40,068 bases of DNA, from contig PDIP01000091.1 in assembly GCA_002811645.1 (NCBI GenBank), positions 1 to 40,068 on the forward strand. The letters are read 5' to 3'. This DNA comes from Corallochytrium limacisporum. Lineage: Eukaryota > Opisthokonta. This document shows, in pieces, positions 20,479-33,400 of the stretch. Positions within the stretch are counted from its first letter, which is position 1, and each line of letters begins with the position of its first letter. The translations under genes and the position numbers were made by a program. The notes under the pieces are model-generated. The model was not told where the DNA came from and ran no database searches. It saw nothing but the letters and a program-made list of their open reading frames with translations.

Positions 20479-22433
20479 TGATGTATTTATTATTACTATT
20501 CTTTCCTCTTTGAAGTGCTACAGTTTCAGGTTTAGGAGGACGATGAATTGGTAGTAAAGGAGCTGCTATTTTCACAACTCTAAATTTATTTTTTACATGA
20601 TTAGTTTCTCTCCTTATTTTTTACGAGGTGGGATTCGCACAAGCTTCTACTGTTGTTGACGTTAGACGATGAATGGAAAACCAATATTTAGAAATTAATT
20701 GATCATTTTTATTTGATCCATTATCAAGTGTAATGCTATTAGTTGTTTCTTCAATTTCTATGCTAGTTCATTTATATTCTACTGAATATATGGACGGTGA
20801 TCCTCATTTTCCTCGATTTATGTCATATCTATCATTTTTCACTTTCTTCATGCTAATTTTAGTTACAGCTTCAAATTTTGTTCAATTATTTATTGGTTGA
20901 GAAGGTGTAGGAGTTGCATCTTATCTTCTTATTAGGTTCTGATTTACTCGTGTGCAGGCAACAAAATCTGCATTAAAAGCGATTTTAATGAACCGAGTGG
21001 GAGATTTGGCTATTACTTTAGCATTTATTGTAGTAGCTACAACTTTTAACTCTTTAGATTTTGCAACAGTATTTTCAACATCTCATTTAGTTGATCCATT
21101 TTATTTGGATATTATTTCCATCTTATTTTTAATTGCTGCAATGGGTAAATCAGCACAAATTGGATTACACACTTGATTACCAGATGCCATGGAAGGTCCT
21201 ACTCCAGTTTCTTCATTACTGCATAGAGCCACAATGGTTACTGCTGGTGTGTATTTACTAGTCCGAATTTCTCCTCTATTAGAGTGATCTCCAACTGGAT
21301 GAAAAGCTATTGCTATTGTTGGTGGATCTACTGCATTTTTTGCTGCTACTATTGGAGTTGCCCAATCTGACTTAAAGAAAACTATTGCTTGAAGAACTGT
21401 ATCTCAAATTGGTTATATGGTGTTAGTTACAGCATCATCTAATTATCCTGCAGCTATTTATCACTTGGCAAACCATGCTTCTTTTAAATGTTTACTATTT
21501 TTAGCTGCTGGTTCTGTTATTCATGGTATGGCTGATGAACAAGATATGCGGCGATTTGGGGGATTAATCAGATTCTTCCCAGTAACATATTCTGCAGCTT
21601 TAGCTGCTTCATTATCATTAATGGGATTCCCTTTCTTAACTGGTTTCTATTCTAAAGATTTAATCCTGGAATTAATGTATGCTGATTACAGATTGCCATC
21701 TGCATTTGCACATGTTTTAGCTATCTTAGCTGCTTTCTGAACTGCATTCTATTCATTCCGAAGATTATTCTTTACTTTTATTGTTTCTCCTAATAGTTCT
21801 CGATCTATTATTCAACATGCACACGAACCAGGATGACAAATGATGACTCCTATTGTTATTTTAGCTTTAGCATCTATTTATTTTGGTTACTTTACTAAAG
21901 ATTTATTTGTAGGATTCGGATCTCCTTTTTGAAATAATTCAGTGTTTTCTTACCATCTATCATTAGATTTCGAATTTTTACCTACTGGGATTAAATTATT
22001 ACCAGTTATTTTAACTCTTTTAGGTGCTAGATTGGCCGCTTTTGGTCTAACATTATTTTCAAAAGAATGAGTTTCTTTCCAATTATCTAATTATAAATTA
22101 TTTTTCTTTTTAGGATCTAAATGATTCTTTGATCATGTTTATAATTTCTTTATTGTTAAACCTACTCTATATTTTGGTTATACTATTACAAACCATTTAA
22201 TTGATCGTGGAGCATTAGAGTCATTTGGACCAACAGGTATCCAGAAAACTATTCATAAACTAGCTAAAAATAATGGATCTTTCCATACTGGACTGTTATT
22301 TCATTATGCATTTTTGATTTTTTCAATTGCAGTATTAATTTTATTTTTCTTTATTTATTATTCTGCAATCTCACCTGTTGAAATTCCTTTACCTTTTTTT
22401 ATCTTTTTCATTATTATTCTATTGCTTATTTAA
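20478..22433 (+). CDS. nad5: NADH dehydrogenase subunit 5
   Basis: Large antiporter-like membrane subunit of complex I, 651 residues. It has [15 protein letters not shown][S][50 protein letters not shown][S][17 protein letters not shown][S][38 protein letters not shown] and [13 protein letters not shown]. Ser at IAW[S]T and LLH[S]A are AGA and Ser of LLI[S]FWFTR is AGG, so this gene is also the best evidence for AGG as Ser; Arg of QDMRR are CGG/CGA. A long C-terminal amphipathic region follows. TAA stop; tRNA-Gly follows after 46 bases. Confidence 0.98.
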
Positions 22434-22479
22434 ATGATTATTCTAATCATAAAGATTATTAATAATTCTGAAAAAACTG

Positions 22480-22550
22480 CGGGATGTAGTTCAATGGTAG
22501 AATGTTTCGCTTCCAACGAAATGATATGGGTTCGATTCCCATTGTCTCGA
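22480..22550 (+). tRNA. trnG(ucc): tRNA-Gly(UCC)
   Basis: Acceptor CGGGATG/TGTCTCG, anticodon stem TTTCG/CGAAA with loop CTTCCAA, T-arm ATGGG/CCCAT, discriminator A. A UCC anticodon reads all GGN. Confidence 0.93.
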
Positions 22551-22567
22551 TATAAACTATTTATTAA

Positions 22568-24154
22568 TTGATTACTAAAGACCGTCCTAGTCGTTCCTCA
22601 ATTTCAGTTTATAGTAATGCAGATTTTATAATTTATAACAACCATTATTTTTATTTAATAACACGTCATTTAATTTCTAAAGTTGCTCGTTCTTTAAATA
22701 TGTTACCCGGTAAAAGATATATTTCTTCTAAAAACAATAAACATATTTTAAATGTTGAAATTGCTCTAAAGCCAGTTGCATATGATGCATATAATTATTT
22801 CTATTTTAATCGATGAACTATTTTATTTTGACAAAATTATAACAAAATTAATCGGAAAAAAACTATTTTTAAGAAAGTAATTGGATTTCGACAAAATAAA
22901 ATAATCAAGAAAATTGATGATAAAATAGCAAAATTTAATAATCTATTTTCGTTTATCTCTTTCCCGCGAAAACGAAAACGACGAAAAATTAAAAATACAG
23001 TTTTTCAAAATGGAAAACGAAAAATTGGAAAAGTATTCCGAGAAAAATATTTTAAATTTGAAAAAATCAACCACACTTTTAAAGCTAAAAAAAAGAATAA
23101 AATTAATCTTATTAAATTAAGAAGATTAGCTAAAAATCATTATATCAAAGATAATTTTACTATTCTACGAAGAATTTGAAGAACGTCAAAATCTTCAAGC
23201 CGATTAAGTTTTAATTTAATGCAAAATGGATCTAATAGGTATAAATTGCCTAAACCATATTATAAATTCTTAATTCAAGATCGAAAAAAACCATTGAAAA
23301 TAACTAATTATAATTGAAGAAAACAAAGACGATCAATAAAAATGCAATTTGCTCATTTTTGAAAAGATTATCAATTAAGAAAACAACATGATTTTAGTAA
23401 ACGTCGAACTGAACAAATGATTGGTTTAAATCAACGACCTGTTTTACAAATCTTATTATTTTATTATTATATTAATCTTATTTTTTCTCTATATAATTTA
23501 GATTTAGTACGAATTTATTGAATTAATACAGCTTCTACATCTGCTCCAATGTTTTCTCAGTTTATAACTAGAAAATTAACAAAACGAATGTCCCGAAGTG
23601 CTATTCGTATTCGGAAAGATGTTAAAGGATTAAACTCAAAAAATATGTTAATTAGTAATACTGATTTACCTCTTTGAGTATCTGATAATTCATTAATCTA
23701 CAATAATATTATGCTTTCTTTAGTTAATCATTCTACAAGGAAACAAAAATTAAAATTAAAAAATGATCATAATAATTTAAATAATTCCAATAATTTAAAT
23801 GGTAATATTGTAAAGAAAAATAGAAGTTTATTCAAAAATTTAAGAGACTTTACACGTTCACCATATTTAATAAATATTAATTATTTAGACAATGATAAAA
23901 ATACTACTGTTTCTGAACAATTAAAATCGTTTGATAAACTAAGTTTAAATCTTTCTCAAAAAGTTATTCCATTCACAAATAGATATTATGATGTTTATTT
24001 GAAGGGTAAATTAAGAAAAAGACTTCGAAAACGATCGTTATTTATGATTCATGGTTCTAACAGTCGAAACATGAAAACCAAATATTTAGAAACTATCATT
24101 TTACCGATTCGAGGGAAATATGGAACTCGATCATTAAAAATTGCAATTTCATAA
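22568..24154 (+). CDS. rps3: Probable ribosomal protein S3
   Basis: A 528-residue, very basic protein in one frame after tRNA-Gly, starting at TTG 22568 or ATT 22571 (an in-frame TAA lies directly upstream). The C-terminal part looks like the S3 C-terminal domain: MFSQFITRKLTKRMSRSAIRI resembles the ...IAxxLExRxxFRRAIR... helix, and after a Lys/Asn-rich insert of about 100 residues YDVYLKGKLRKRLRKR and IRGKYGTRSLKIAI match the family's GxRLNGxxRA and YGxxGIKVWI ends. The N-terminal half is unrecognisable. Mitochondrial S3 is known for large insertions, so the size is not a problem. Its residues around LISKVARSL resemble the N-terminus of ORF1070. Assignment by motif only. Confidence 0.6.
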
Positions 24155-24166
24155 TAATGATTATAA

Positions 24167-24238
24167 TAGTGCCAGTAGGACTTGAACCTACATTCTTGCG
24201 TTATGAGCACAATGTTCTAACCATTAAACTATGGCACT
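24167..24238 (-). tRNA. trnM(cau): tRNA-Met(CAU), second copy, antisense to its neighbours
   Basis: Acceptor AGTGCCA/TGGCACT, anticodon stem TTGTG/CGCAA with loop CTCATAA, T-arm GTAGG/CCTAC, discriminator A. It is the only minus-strand gene within the plus-strand block, 3 bases from tRNA-Phe on the other strand. It could be tRNA-Met or a lysidine-type tRNA-Ile(CAU) for ATA codons; the only other tRNA-Ile has anticodon GAU. Confidence 0.9.
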
Positions 24239-24241
24239 CTT

Positions 24242-24316
24242 ACTTAGGAAGCTTCTGTTGGTTGAAGTGCCCGACTGAAAATCGGGAGTCTCGAGGTTCA
24301 ATTCCTCGCCTAAGTG
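24242..24316 (+). tRNA. trnF(gaa): tRNA-Phe(GAA)
   Basis: Acceptor ACTTAGG/CCTAAGT, anticodon stem CCCGA/TCGGG with loop CTGAAAA, T-arm CGAGG/CCTCG, discriminator G. Confidence 0.94.
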
Positions 24317-24376
24317 AAAAAATATTAAAAAATATTTTTATAAATTAAATATTAAAATATTTTATCCATCAAATCT

Positions 24377-25786
24377 ATGGTTTTATTAGCAACCTGAATT
24401 TTTCCTATTTTAGGCGCTGTCTCACTCTATTTTGTTAATAACGAGAAAACTCAAAAAAATTTATCGTTATTAAGATCAGTTTTAACGTTTAGAAGTTCTA
24501 TCCTATTATGATCACAATGAGAAAGTGGATCTACTGCTTTTTCAAGTTCATTTCATTATGGATCTTATTGATTTGGAATTGATGGACTAAGTATCTATTT
24601 TATTTTATTAACAGGATTACTATTACCTATTTGTATCCTTAGAGCTTGAGATAGAATCAAAGTTAACATTCGAGACTATTTAGCATTATTTTTATTGTTA
24701 GAAAGATTATTAATAATTTTATTTTCAACATTAGATTTATTATTATTTTATGTATTTTTTGAAGCTACTCTTATTCCAATGTTTTTAATTATTGGAAGAT
24801 GAGGATCTGCACGACCAGAGAAAATTCGAGCTGCATATTATTTCTTTCTTTATACACTTATTGGTAGTCTTCTAATGCTTGTTTCTATTTTGGCTATTTA
24901 TAGAACAGTTGGAACAACAGACTATTTAGCTGTTGTAAACTTTAACTACGGAGAACTAGAAAAAGTTTATTTCCTAGCATTCTTTGCTTCATTCGCCGTT
25001 AAGGTACCTATGTTTCCTTTTCACCTATGATTAAAAGAAGCCCATGTTGAAGCACCCGCAGAAGGATCTGTTATTCTAGCTGGTATTTTACTTAAATTAG
25101 GGACATATGGGTTCTTACGATTCTCTTTACCTATGTTCCCTAATGGTAGACAATATTTCTTACCTCTTGTTGTAACATTAAGAGTTATTGCTGTTGTCTA
25201 CGGAAGACTTACTACTCTTCGGCAAATTGATATAAAACGACTAGTTGCATATTCTTCTGTTGCACACCAGGGAGTTGTTACTCTTGGTATTTTTTCACTT
25301 AATACTATTGGATCCACAGGAGCTATGCTGTTTTCCATTAGCCATGGTTTTGTTTCATCAGCATTATTCCTTCTAATTGGAGTTGTCTACAATCGATATC
25401 ACAGTCGAATTATTAAGTATTATCGAGGTATTGCACAAACAATGCCACTATTTGCTACTTTCTTTTTAGCATTTAGACTCGCAAATACAGGAGTCCCTTT
25501 GAGTTGTAATTTTATTAGAGAATATTATTGCCTTCTATCTATTTATCAAGTTAGTGTAATTGCTACTATTTTAGGTAGTCTTAGTGTTGTTCTTAGTGCT
25601 GCTTATAGCATTTATATGTATAACCGTATTGCAATGGGAAGATGATCAATTTATTTGAAACGTACCTCAGACTTAACACGGAAAGAATTTCACGCATTAA
25701 GTCCTCTTCTTATTTTTACATTCCTATTTGGTATCCTGCCGGGATCTATTCTTGACGGAATGGAAATGGCATTATTACTATTATAA
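24377..25786 (+). CDS. nad4: NADH dehydrogenase subunit 4
   Basis: Antiporter-like membrane subunit of complex I, 469 residues from ATG 24377. It has YWFGIDGLSIYFILLTGLL, FFEATLIPMFLIIG[S]WGS, VPMFPFHLWLKEAHVEAP, GSVILAGILLKLGTYGFLRF and VVYG[S]LTTLRQIDIKRLVAYSSVAH. AGA encodes the bracketed Ser and that of AF[S]LANTGVP, all positions that are Ser or small in the family, while Arg in LRQIDIKR uses CGG/CGA. The last quarter is somewhat divergent (LSCNFIREYYCLL in place of the usual SxNFxGExxxL). TAA stop, followed by tRNA-Ser(UGA). Confidence 0.97.
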
Positions 25787-25809
25787 TTATATTCTTTTAC
25801 ACACTATTG

Positions 25810-25893
25810 GTTAGGTTACCCAAGTGGTTACGGGGCTTGTTTTGAAAGCAGGTATGGTTTTTCCATGCGGAGGTTCGAATCCTTCACCTAACG
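25810..25893 (+). tRNA. trnS(uga): tRNA-Ser(UGA)
   Basis: Class II: acceptor GTTAGGT/ACCTAAC, anticodon loop TTTGAAA, long variable arm TATGG...CCATG, T-arm GGAGG/CCTTC, discriminator G. It reads TCN, so this genome has three Ser tRNAs (UGA, GCU, UCU). Confidence 0.93.
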
Positions 25894-25916
25894 ATTTATA
25901 TTACCCTGTTTTATTT

Positions 25917-25989
25917 GGATCTATCGTCTAGTTGGTTAAGACAGCTCGCTTTTAACGAGTCAACCTGGGTTCAAGTCCCAGTGGATCCC
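25917..25989 (+). tRNA. trnK(uuu): tRNA-Lys(UUU)
   Basis: Acceptor GGATCTA/TGGATCC, anticodon stem GCTCG/CGAGT with loop CTTTTAA, T-arm CTGGG/CCCAG. The 158 bases that follow, up to ORF1368, are AT-rich and hold no gene that I can see. Confidence 0.93.
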
Positions 25990-26147
25990 TTTTATTCTAA
26001 TTTATTTTTTAAATTTTTATATCACCTATAAGCTATTTGCTTTGGTAATATTTATTATTTACTAGTTGCATCCATTTTTATTAAAGTTAATACATTTGTG
26101 ACTTATTTCTGTTTATTCAGGAATAAGGGTTGAAATATTGTTTTTAG

Positions 26148-29100
26148 ATGGAATCATTATTCTTTCTTATTCAATATATCAACATTGGAGTTTTATATTT
26201 AGTATTTGCACTATTTAGAAACAATTTTGTTTCTAAATATCGAAGCGAGGACCACTCTCTTCAAACAATTAACGAAAACGATTTAAGCCCGTTTCATTCA
26301 TATAATCTTTGTCATAGAGGTAGATATCCCTCACTTAAAGCAGATAAGTCATTTATTTTTCTGGATTCTAATCAAGGATCGAGATATGCTTTGAAAAATA
26401 ATAGAAATTCATTTACTATTTTTTCACAATCTAAAAGATATTCTACTCAATCTTCTAGTAAAAAATTTAATAAATCTAATCTTAAACGATCACGAACCGG
26501 ATTAAAAACAATTAAAGAGCATTTTATTTTTGAACAGAAAATAAAAATAGATAAACAGTTAAATAAAATTCATGCTAATAAAAAATATTATTTAGAAGAT
26601 AATATAATTGGTAAAAAATTAATGTTACAAAAACAATGAAATGATACAATTTTAGAACGTAGTAAAGATCATCATTTTTTACTGGAATCATTTTTAAAAA
26701 CTCGATATCGAAAAGATATTGAAGATATCAATATCAAGTTAATTTATATGCTTATGGAAGAAATTATTAAGGGCCCTGGAGCTATTCTTTCTTCTAAAGA
26801 ATTTAAACTTAATTATTGAGTAAAAAGATCAGTTTTTCCTTATTCATATTTTGGCTATGATCCAATTATTGGACGTGCTGAAGACGAAGGTGATGTTAGT
26901 ATTCCGGCTGATCGAACACATAATGCATTTATTGGACAAAACCTTGACTTCCCTCATCGGCATAAATTGGTTTCTTACCATACCTGAACTAATTATTACT
27001 TTGGTAAATTTCTAGGTATTGACGAAGCTAGCACTGTTGATTTAATAGTAACGATGTATAGTACCAACCGTAAACAACTTACATTCATTTTTGAATTTTT
27101 AGATACAATTTTATTCAATTTAACAAGTTTGCCTAATTATCCTACAGTTGCTATTCCTGTGGAAGATTTAGAAACAGTATTAAAAAAAACATTGGAAAAT
27201 CAAAAAAGGATGGATCCAAGAGATAAAGATTTTTACAAACCTGATATGATTAAATCTATTCTAAATACTTTCCGATTACTTCATAATCAAACTCCAGTAT
27301 ATAAAGATGAATTTGATGATGATAAAAACCCAGTAACTATCTTATATCCTGTTGTCAATATGTTGCAGACATTAATTCTTTTCTTAGATGCATCTGGTAA
27401 AATTAAATTAAATGATATTTACTTACCTTATTCACCCGATTTTCCCCAAAGAAATAAAGGCAATTATTCAATTAAAGATGGAGATAAAAATTATTTACAG
27501 TTTTCTTTTTTATTGATTTTAGGTTATTTAATGTTTTCTAATTGGGGTCCTATTTGAATTCATGCACAATATTTTAAATTATTTACAGATAATTTTTTAG
27601 CTTTAAATATGGATTCAAACAGATTTCATCGTCATAATCATAAGCCGCTATATATTCAAAGAAATAGTGCAGACGTAGTTAAAAACTTACAAAGAAATAA
27701 AAATAATTCTATGCCTCGGGTTGGAATTGTAACCCAGCGAAACTTTTATAATTCCGTGCTTAAACTATCTAATTTAAACTCCGGCAATTTTCATTATTTT
27801 ATTCTTGAAATGCTCTGTCAACAATTTAATGATGATTTTTTATACTTCCAACATTTTGATAAAAACCAAGAACTAGCAATAACTAGTTTTATTATCATAA
27901 GATCTGGTATTTATCGAATTAATATTTTAATTAAGGCGTATCGATCATCATACTACGACTCTTTAGACAAGGTAGGTTATTCAGGTGATTATTCTGGATC
28001 AAAATTAATTGAAGTTACCTTTACAATTAAAGGACCAGCATCAAGATCAGAATCACAGTCAGCAAAATTTGTAACTCAACTTTGAAATGAAGATGAATTT
28101 TTTTATATAATGGGAAACCTTGAAACTTCATTTATTAGCGGAGGATTATTAAAATATTTATTATATTTTAATCATTTTGTAAGTTACAAAGAAAGATTAA
28201 ATGATATTGGAACTGTTGCTTTCCAGGCAAAGCCAGAAAAGCTATGTAAACCTTATTTAACTTTAACTGGAGAAGTAAAAGATTATGTTAATGAACAATA
28301 TAATATTGAACCGGCATCTCGTGATAAAGATATGTATGATTTTTTAAAAAGTTATTTCCCTGAATTTACAAATAAATCTTTTAAAATTGTTTCATTTTCA
28401 ACACACATAAATTATCATAATGTTAAAGTTCATCCTGCTCAATGAAAAGACCGAGAAATTATTAGTCATGCATTATTTAACTCACCTATAACTGAAATTT
28501 ATTCTCTTATGGAAGCTGCAGGACTTGCTAACAATTTTCCTACTCCAGATGAGAAAAAATTAATTTCTATTGATAAAACCTTTCCACTTCACCCTATTAA
28601 TTTCATTCACTTATTACCTGAAAATAATATCTTTATAGAGGAAGATTTAAAGATAGGAAATAGTTTATATGACCCAGAAAGCCTATTATATAATCACTCT
28701 AATTTGCGTGATTCTCATTCTGAATTTTTCAATTTTCAGTTTGGACCCAATAGCAATCCTGAGTTTTCACCGTTATTTAACCCTAATCTTCATACTAATG
28801 ATATTAACATTGGAAGTTTTTTTCTTAATTCTAATACTAATCCTAAAGAATTTTTTATTTTTAAAGATAAATTAGACCGAGACTTTACTGAATTGATTAT
28901 TGAAATTAATAATAAAACTGGTAATATTTATTTACCTACAAAAGGTGAATCTACCCAAAAATTCAATATTAATATTCAGTATCACTCTATCTACCCAATT
29001 CTTTATTCTATTCATTTTCCACATCGATTTAACTGATTTTTTAGTAAAGATAGAATTAAAGGATTATTAAAAAATTATAATATTTCAAGGAAATTAATTG

Positions 29101-30254
29101 ATGATAATCCTATTATAATTGATATTTTTTTATCTATTTATTTAATAGGATTAAAAGGCAATCTAAGTTTTATAATGCATCTTTGATTAGATAACATAAA
29201 ATATCTTAGACCTGGTGTCTTATCTGAATTAGACTTATCTAAAAAATATGGTAATGATTTACCAGTTCTGCGACTTCATGTACGTGATATTGTAAAAAAC
29301 AAAAAAATTATTAAAGATTTTAATAGATCTGACATTAATGATGTTAAAAAAGCAATTAAAATGCTTTCTAAACCAAATTATTCTTATAAAGCAAAAAATA
29401 ATCATGAATTAGCAAGTATAAACAATATTTTTACAAATGTTACAACTACTAATAAGACCGCACCTGAATTGGTTCTTCCAATTTTACCTGTTAATTTAGC
29501 TTTTCCTATTATTAAGGAATATCGAGATTTATCTACTACTTATAAATCAAAACAACCTGAAATTTTTAATCCATTAGGTATTACCTCTGTTAAAAAAGAT
29601 GAGAAAAAACTACCCTGAAACATTGAAGAGAAAAGACTTTTACCTGTTTCATTAATTTCTTCTCTTGCTAAAACTTTTGATGATAAACCAATGCGAAATA
29701 AGTTTGTAGGATCAGGATTATTTTTTTCCTTGACTACTTACCACACTTGATTAAATAATAATCTTAAACCAGCCCAAAAAGCTAAATCTATTTTAGAATC
29801 TCAATTAGAAGATATCCATAAAGGTAAAAAAATTATAATTAATGATTACCTGGAAAATAAATGATTATTTTATGCTGATCAAGTTACACCTACTAAATTT
29901 CGATCTGATATTTTTAAGAATCATTCTAAAACATGTTATGATTCACAAAATATTTTATTCTCTTACGCCAATGTTATTGAATATTTTCGAAAAGATTGAA
30001 TTAATTATCAATTAATTACTAATTCAGTTAATAAGAAAATGAAAAATAAAAAAGTATATTTTAATATAAATTTGACTGAACTTGAAGACTATTTATCTAA
30101 ACAACTAAGCAGAAAGAACCTTGATTCTGAAAAAACTGCTAAAGATAAACAAGTAAATAAAATAGGTGGGCTAAAAAATACTTATGCTGAAACTTCAATT
30201 AGACATTCAAATTATAAAAAAAATAAACAAAAGAATGATAAATTTATAGTTTAA
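26148..30254 (+). CDS. Giant orphan protein of 1368 residues (ORF1368) with a cox1-derived N-terminus
   Basis: One frame of 1369 codons with TGA as Trp; ATG at 26148 directly follows an in-frame TAG. Residues 12-22 ([13 protein letters not shown] region) come from a 31-base segment identical to cox1 and in the same frame. The next 130 residues are basic and low in hydrophobic content; the rest is a large, Asn/Lys/Phe-rich soluble-looking protein ending in a Lys-rich tail. I see no RNA polymerase, helicase or nuclease motif. It is separated from dpo only by a stem-loop and tRNA-Ile and is probably part of the same plasmid-derived module. A terminal-protein, structural or replication role is possible but nothing in the sequence decides it. 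Confidence 0.8.
26182..26212 (+). repeat. cox1 segment duplicated in ORF1368
   Basis: These 31 bases are identical to the cox1 sense strand at 10207-10177 (cox1 codons about 19-29); after one mismatch four more bases agree. The copy keeps the cox1 frame. Flanking sequence on both sides is unrelated. Confidence 0.93.
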
Positions 30255-30268
30255 CCTTAAAATAACAA

Positions 30269-30302
30269 AATCGTTCATAACCCATAAGAATTTTGAACGA
30301 TT
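30269..30302 (+). other. Stem-loop after ORF1368
   Basis: A nine-base perfect inverted repeat AATCGTTCA/TGAACGATT with a 16-base loop begins 15 bases after the ORF1368 stop and ends just before tRNA-Ile. It is a candidate 3'-end or processing signal. Confidence 0.55.
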
Positions 30303-30305
30303 CTA

Positions 30306-30377
30306 AAGCCCATAGTTTAACGGTTAGAACGATCTGTTGATAACGGATTAATGGTGGTTCAATTCCTCCTGGGCTTA
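30306..30377 (+). tRNA. trnI(gau): tRNA-Ile(GAU)
   Basis: Acceptor AAGCCCA/TGGGCTT, anticodon stem ATCTG/CGGAT with loop TTGATAA, T-loop TTCAATT, discriminator A. It lies between ORF1368 and dpo, showing that the plasmid-like genes are embedded among normal mitochondrial genes. The 78 bases up to dpo hold nothing recognisable. Confidence 0.93.
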
Positions 30378-30455
30378 ATTTATAACCTATTTTTATATTC
30401 ACTAATAAGCTAAAATAACTCTTTTGCTAAACTAAATAAAATAATTACTACGACG

Positions 30456-33400
30456 ATGAAATTTATTCTTGAATTTTATACAAAAATGCTTGACTCCTTT
30501 AAGGAAGGTAATCTTTTTTCTCTTATGTCTAGGTATCTGAAAAGAAAATATAATTTCAAAAAATTCGAATCTCACACTTCGGCATTTTTTGAAAAGGCTA
30601 CTGATGACTCTCAAAATTGAGTATCATTAAAAGAAGTTTATAGAGAATGAGTACCTTTTACACATTCTACTTCTAGAGTTGTAGATTTCTTTTATCCTAA
30701 GCCATCTACTTATTGAAATATAGCCAATTTATCAAAATATCTAGAGAGTAAAACAAATAAAAAGTTATGAATTTATTATGTGACAAAAGTTGTTATTTCA
30801 GGTGGTACACATAAAGGAAGAATTATTTTCTACTTTCATAATTTCGATAGACGGAAAAATTGAAGCTTAACACCCTTTATTATTAAAAGACAAGATCTTT
30901 CAGGGACACCAGAATTAAAATTCGGGTATTTTAAGTCACCAACAAAGAAAATAAATAACACAGAAAAAAAGTTTCTTAGACAAATTCACTTATTTCAATC
31001 TTTAGATAATATTAAAAATTTAAATTCGTTTTTTAATCTTTTTGATAACAAACTTCAACTTATTAACATTGTTGCTTACAGTAATACAATAAATGACCTA
31101 TATCCAATCTTTTCAACTTATTTACCAGTGTTCTTAAATCAAATAAATAAATTTACTAAATTTTTTTTATTTGATTACATTTTAGAAAAAAAAGGAGATG
31201 TAAGTTTTCTGTTCAGTAATTTAGACTTTACTGAAACAGCTACTCCAAATCCTTTACTAAATTTCAATTCTGATAAAGATACAATTTATATCTTAGATTC
31301 CGTTTCTCCTAGATACAAAGGACTTTCAATCGATGTATTTCATTTTATTTTTGACCACCAATCTTATTTAAGAATTAAAAATGAATGAGATAAAATTGTT
31401 AAACGAAGCCACATTGTATCATTTCTATTAAGGGGTAAATACGTAAAATACAAACTTTTATTCAAAAACCCACCTATGTTAACTAAATATATTTTATTAT
31501 CACCCAACTCTAATAATTTTTCTTTCCCTATTACATTTTTATTTTTTTCAATTTTTATTTTGCCAAAGTATAAAGAATTTAAATCGAAATATGAACTAGA
31601 TAAAAATTTATATAGTATTCATTCTAAACGATTTAATAATACCACAATCCAGCTTCAAAATAATCAAACATTTCTGCGAGACTTTGAAACTATTATTGCC
31701 TCACTAAAAAGTAGCAAAATAGAAGAAATTATTAATAAATCAATGCCATTTTCAACTATCCATGTCAGAAAATTACATGAAACTTTATTTAATAATACAA
31801 CTAATAAAAAATACCCAGATCCTAACGACCTTTATATTTTTTATTCATTCTGAACATCTTTAAGCGTAGGACAAATAAAAATAGCACCCAACACTTATTT
31901 TGAAATTGGATCATACCCAACGGCAAAAAATGATAAAATTTATAAATATGATATTAATTCTTTTTATCCATTCTTATTAGTTTTTTTTAAATACCCCTTT
32001 GTATCTAAATTTCAATATTCTGCCACTAATTATGAAAGGAGGACTTTTATTCAATTTTTATCGACTCTTAAAGATTCTAAATTAAATAACATGTTCGGCT
32101 ATTACTTAGTAACTAACCTTAAAAAACCAAATAATTTTGAAACAAAAGTAGATTCACAATTTGATTTCCCAGGTAAAAATACTCCAAGTACAGAATCTTT
32201 TTGAATTCCATTCTCAGACTTGGTCTATATTACTAAATTAGGTTACCAATGAGAATCTAACTATCAATATTTATTTGATTACCAACCTTTTCAAAATTAC
32301 CAACTAATTTTCCAATTATATAATATGCGACAAAATAATTTTGAAAATATTTTGAATGTAAAAGCGTTACTAAATCAATTCTCCGGTCTTCTAGTTCGCT
32401 CTAGAAGTACATTAGTACCCGGAACTTCAATTAAACCTTTAACACGAATCTCTTTACCATGAGAATGAAGACGCTTATTTGATATCTCAATTGTAAAAAA
32501 CCCAAGATATTTTAATACTATTTCATTTTATTTTTGACAATACTTTATTATTGAGACACTAATAAATATTTTAAAAAATGATAAAAATGAACAAGATACT
32601 CTAAGTATTTTGAATCATGCTAAATCCACAATTGAAGACCTACTAGAACAAAATAGACGATTTGACAAAGATAATATAAATGATGACATGTTAGATTACC
32701 TATATTCAATTCTAGAAAAATGTGAAAATGAACGAATTTTAAGGAAAGATAAAGAATATTTAAACTTTAATCCAGATTTCTTTAAATACTATTACATTTC
32801 TACTCATTTACAAACTGTTATTCAATTATTATTTAGAAGAAAAAAATACTCATATCTTATTACTGATAATAATAGTCCGTTATACAATTTAAAAAAGAGA
32901 CAATCTTTTTCAGGAGTTAATCAACATTCGGATTTAAATAAATTTATTTTAAAACAATCCCCTATCTTTTTATTCCTGACAATTATTTATACAAATTGAA
33001 ATAATGTAGATCCAATAAACGCATCTGGATTCCAAATGTATTCTTATGCTCGTATCTTTTTACATCAAATTAAACGAGCCTATAGACAGCATGTTATTTA
33101 TTCAGATGTAGACTCAATTGTTTTGAATAAACCTTTAAATCCTTTATTTAAATTTGAAGAACCTTTAACTTGAATAATAAATAATAGTAAAAGCTTACAA
33201 AAACTAACTAAGTATGACACTGAAAAAGAAAATTTTTATGATAACTGAAACCAATTTAAAACTAAAGAGGTTCAAATTTTAACATGCCCTAATATGCAAC
33301 AATTAAATAGTAAACAATATATTAATATTGAATCTGATAATAAAAGATTTTCTGCTAAATTAGGAACATTTAAAAATGAAAAACTCAGAAAAAGTTGAAT

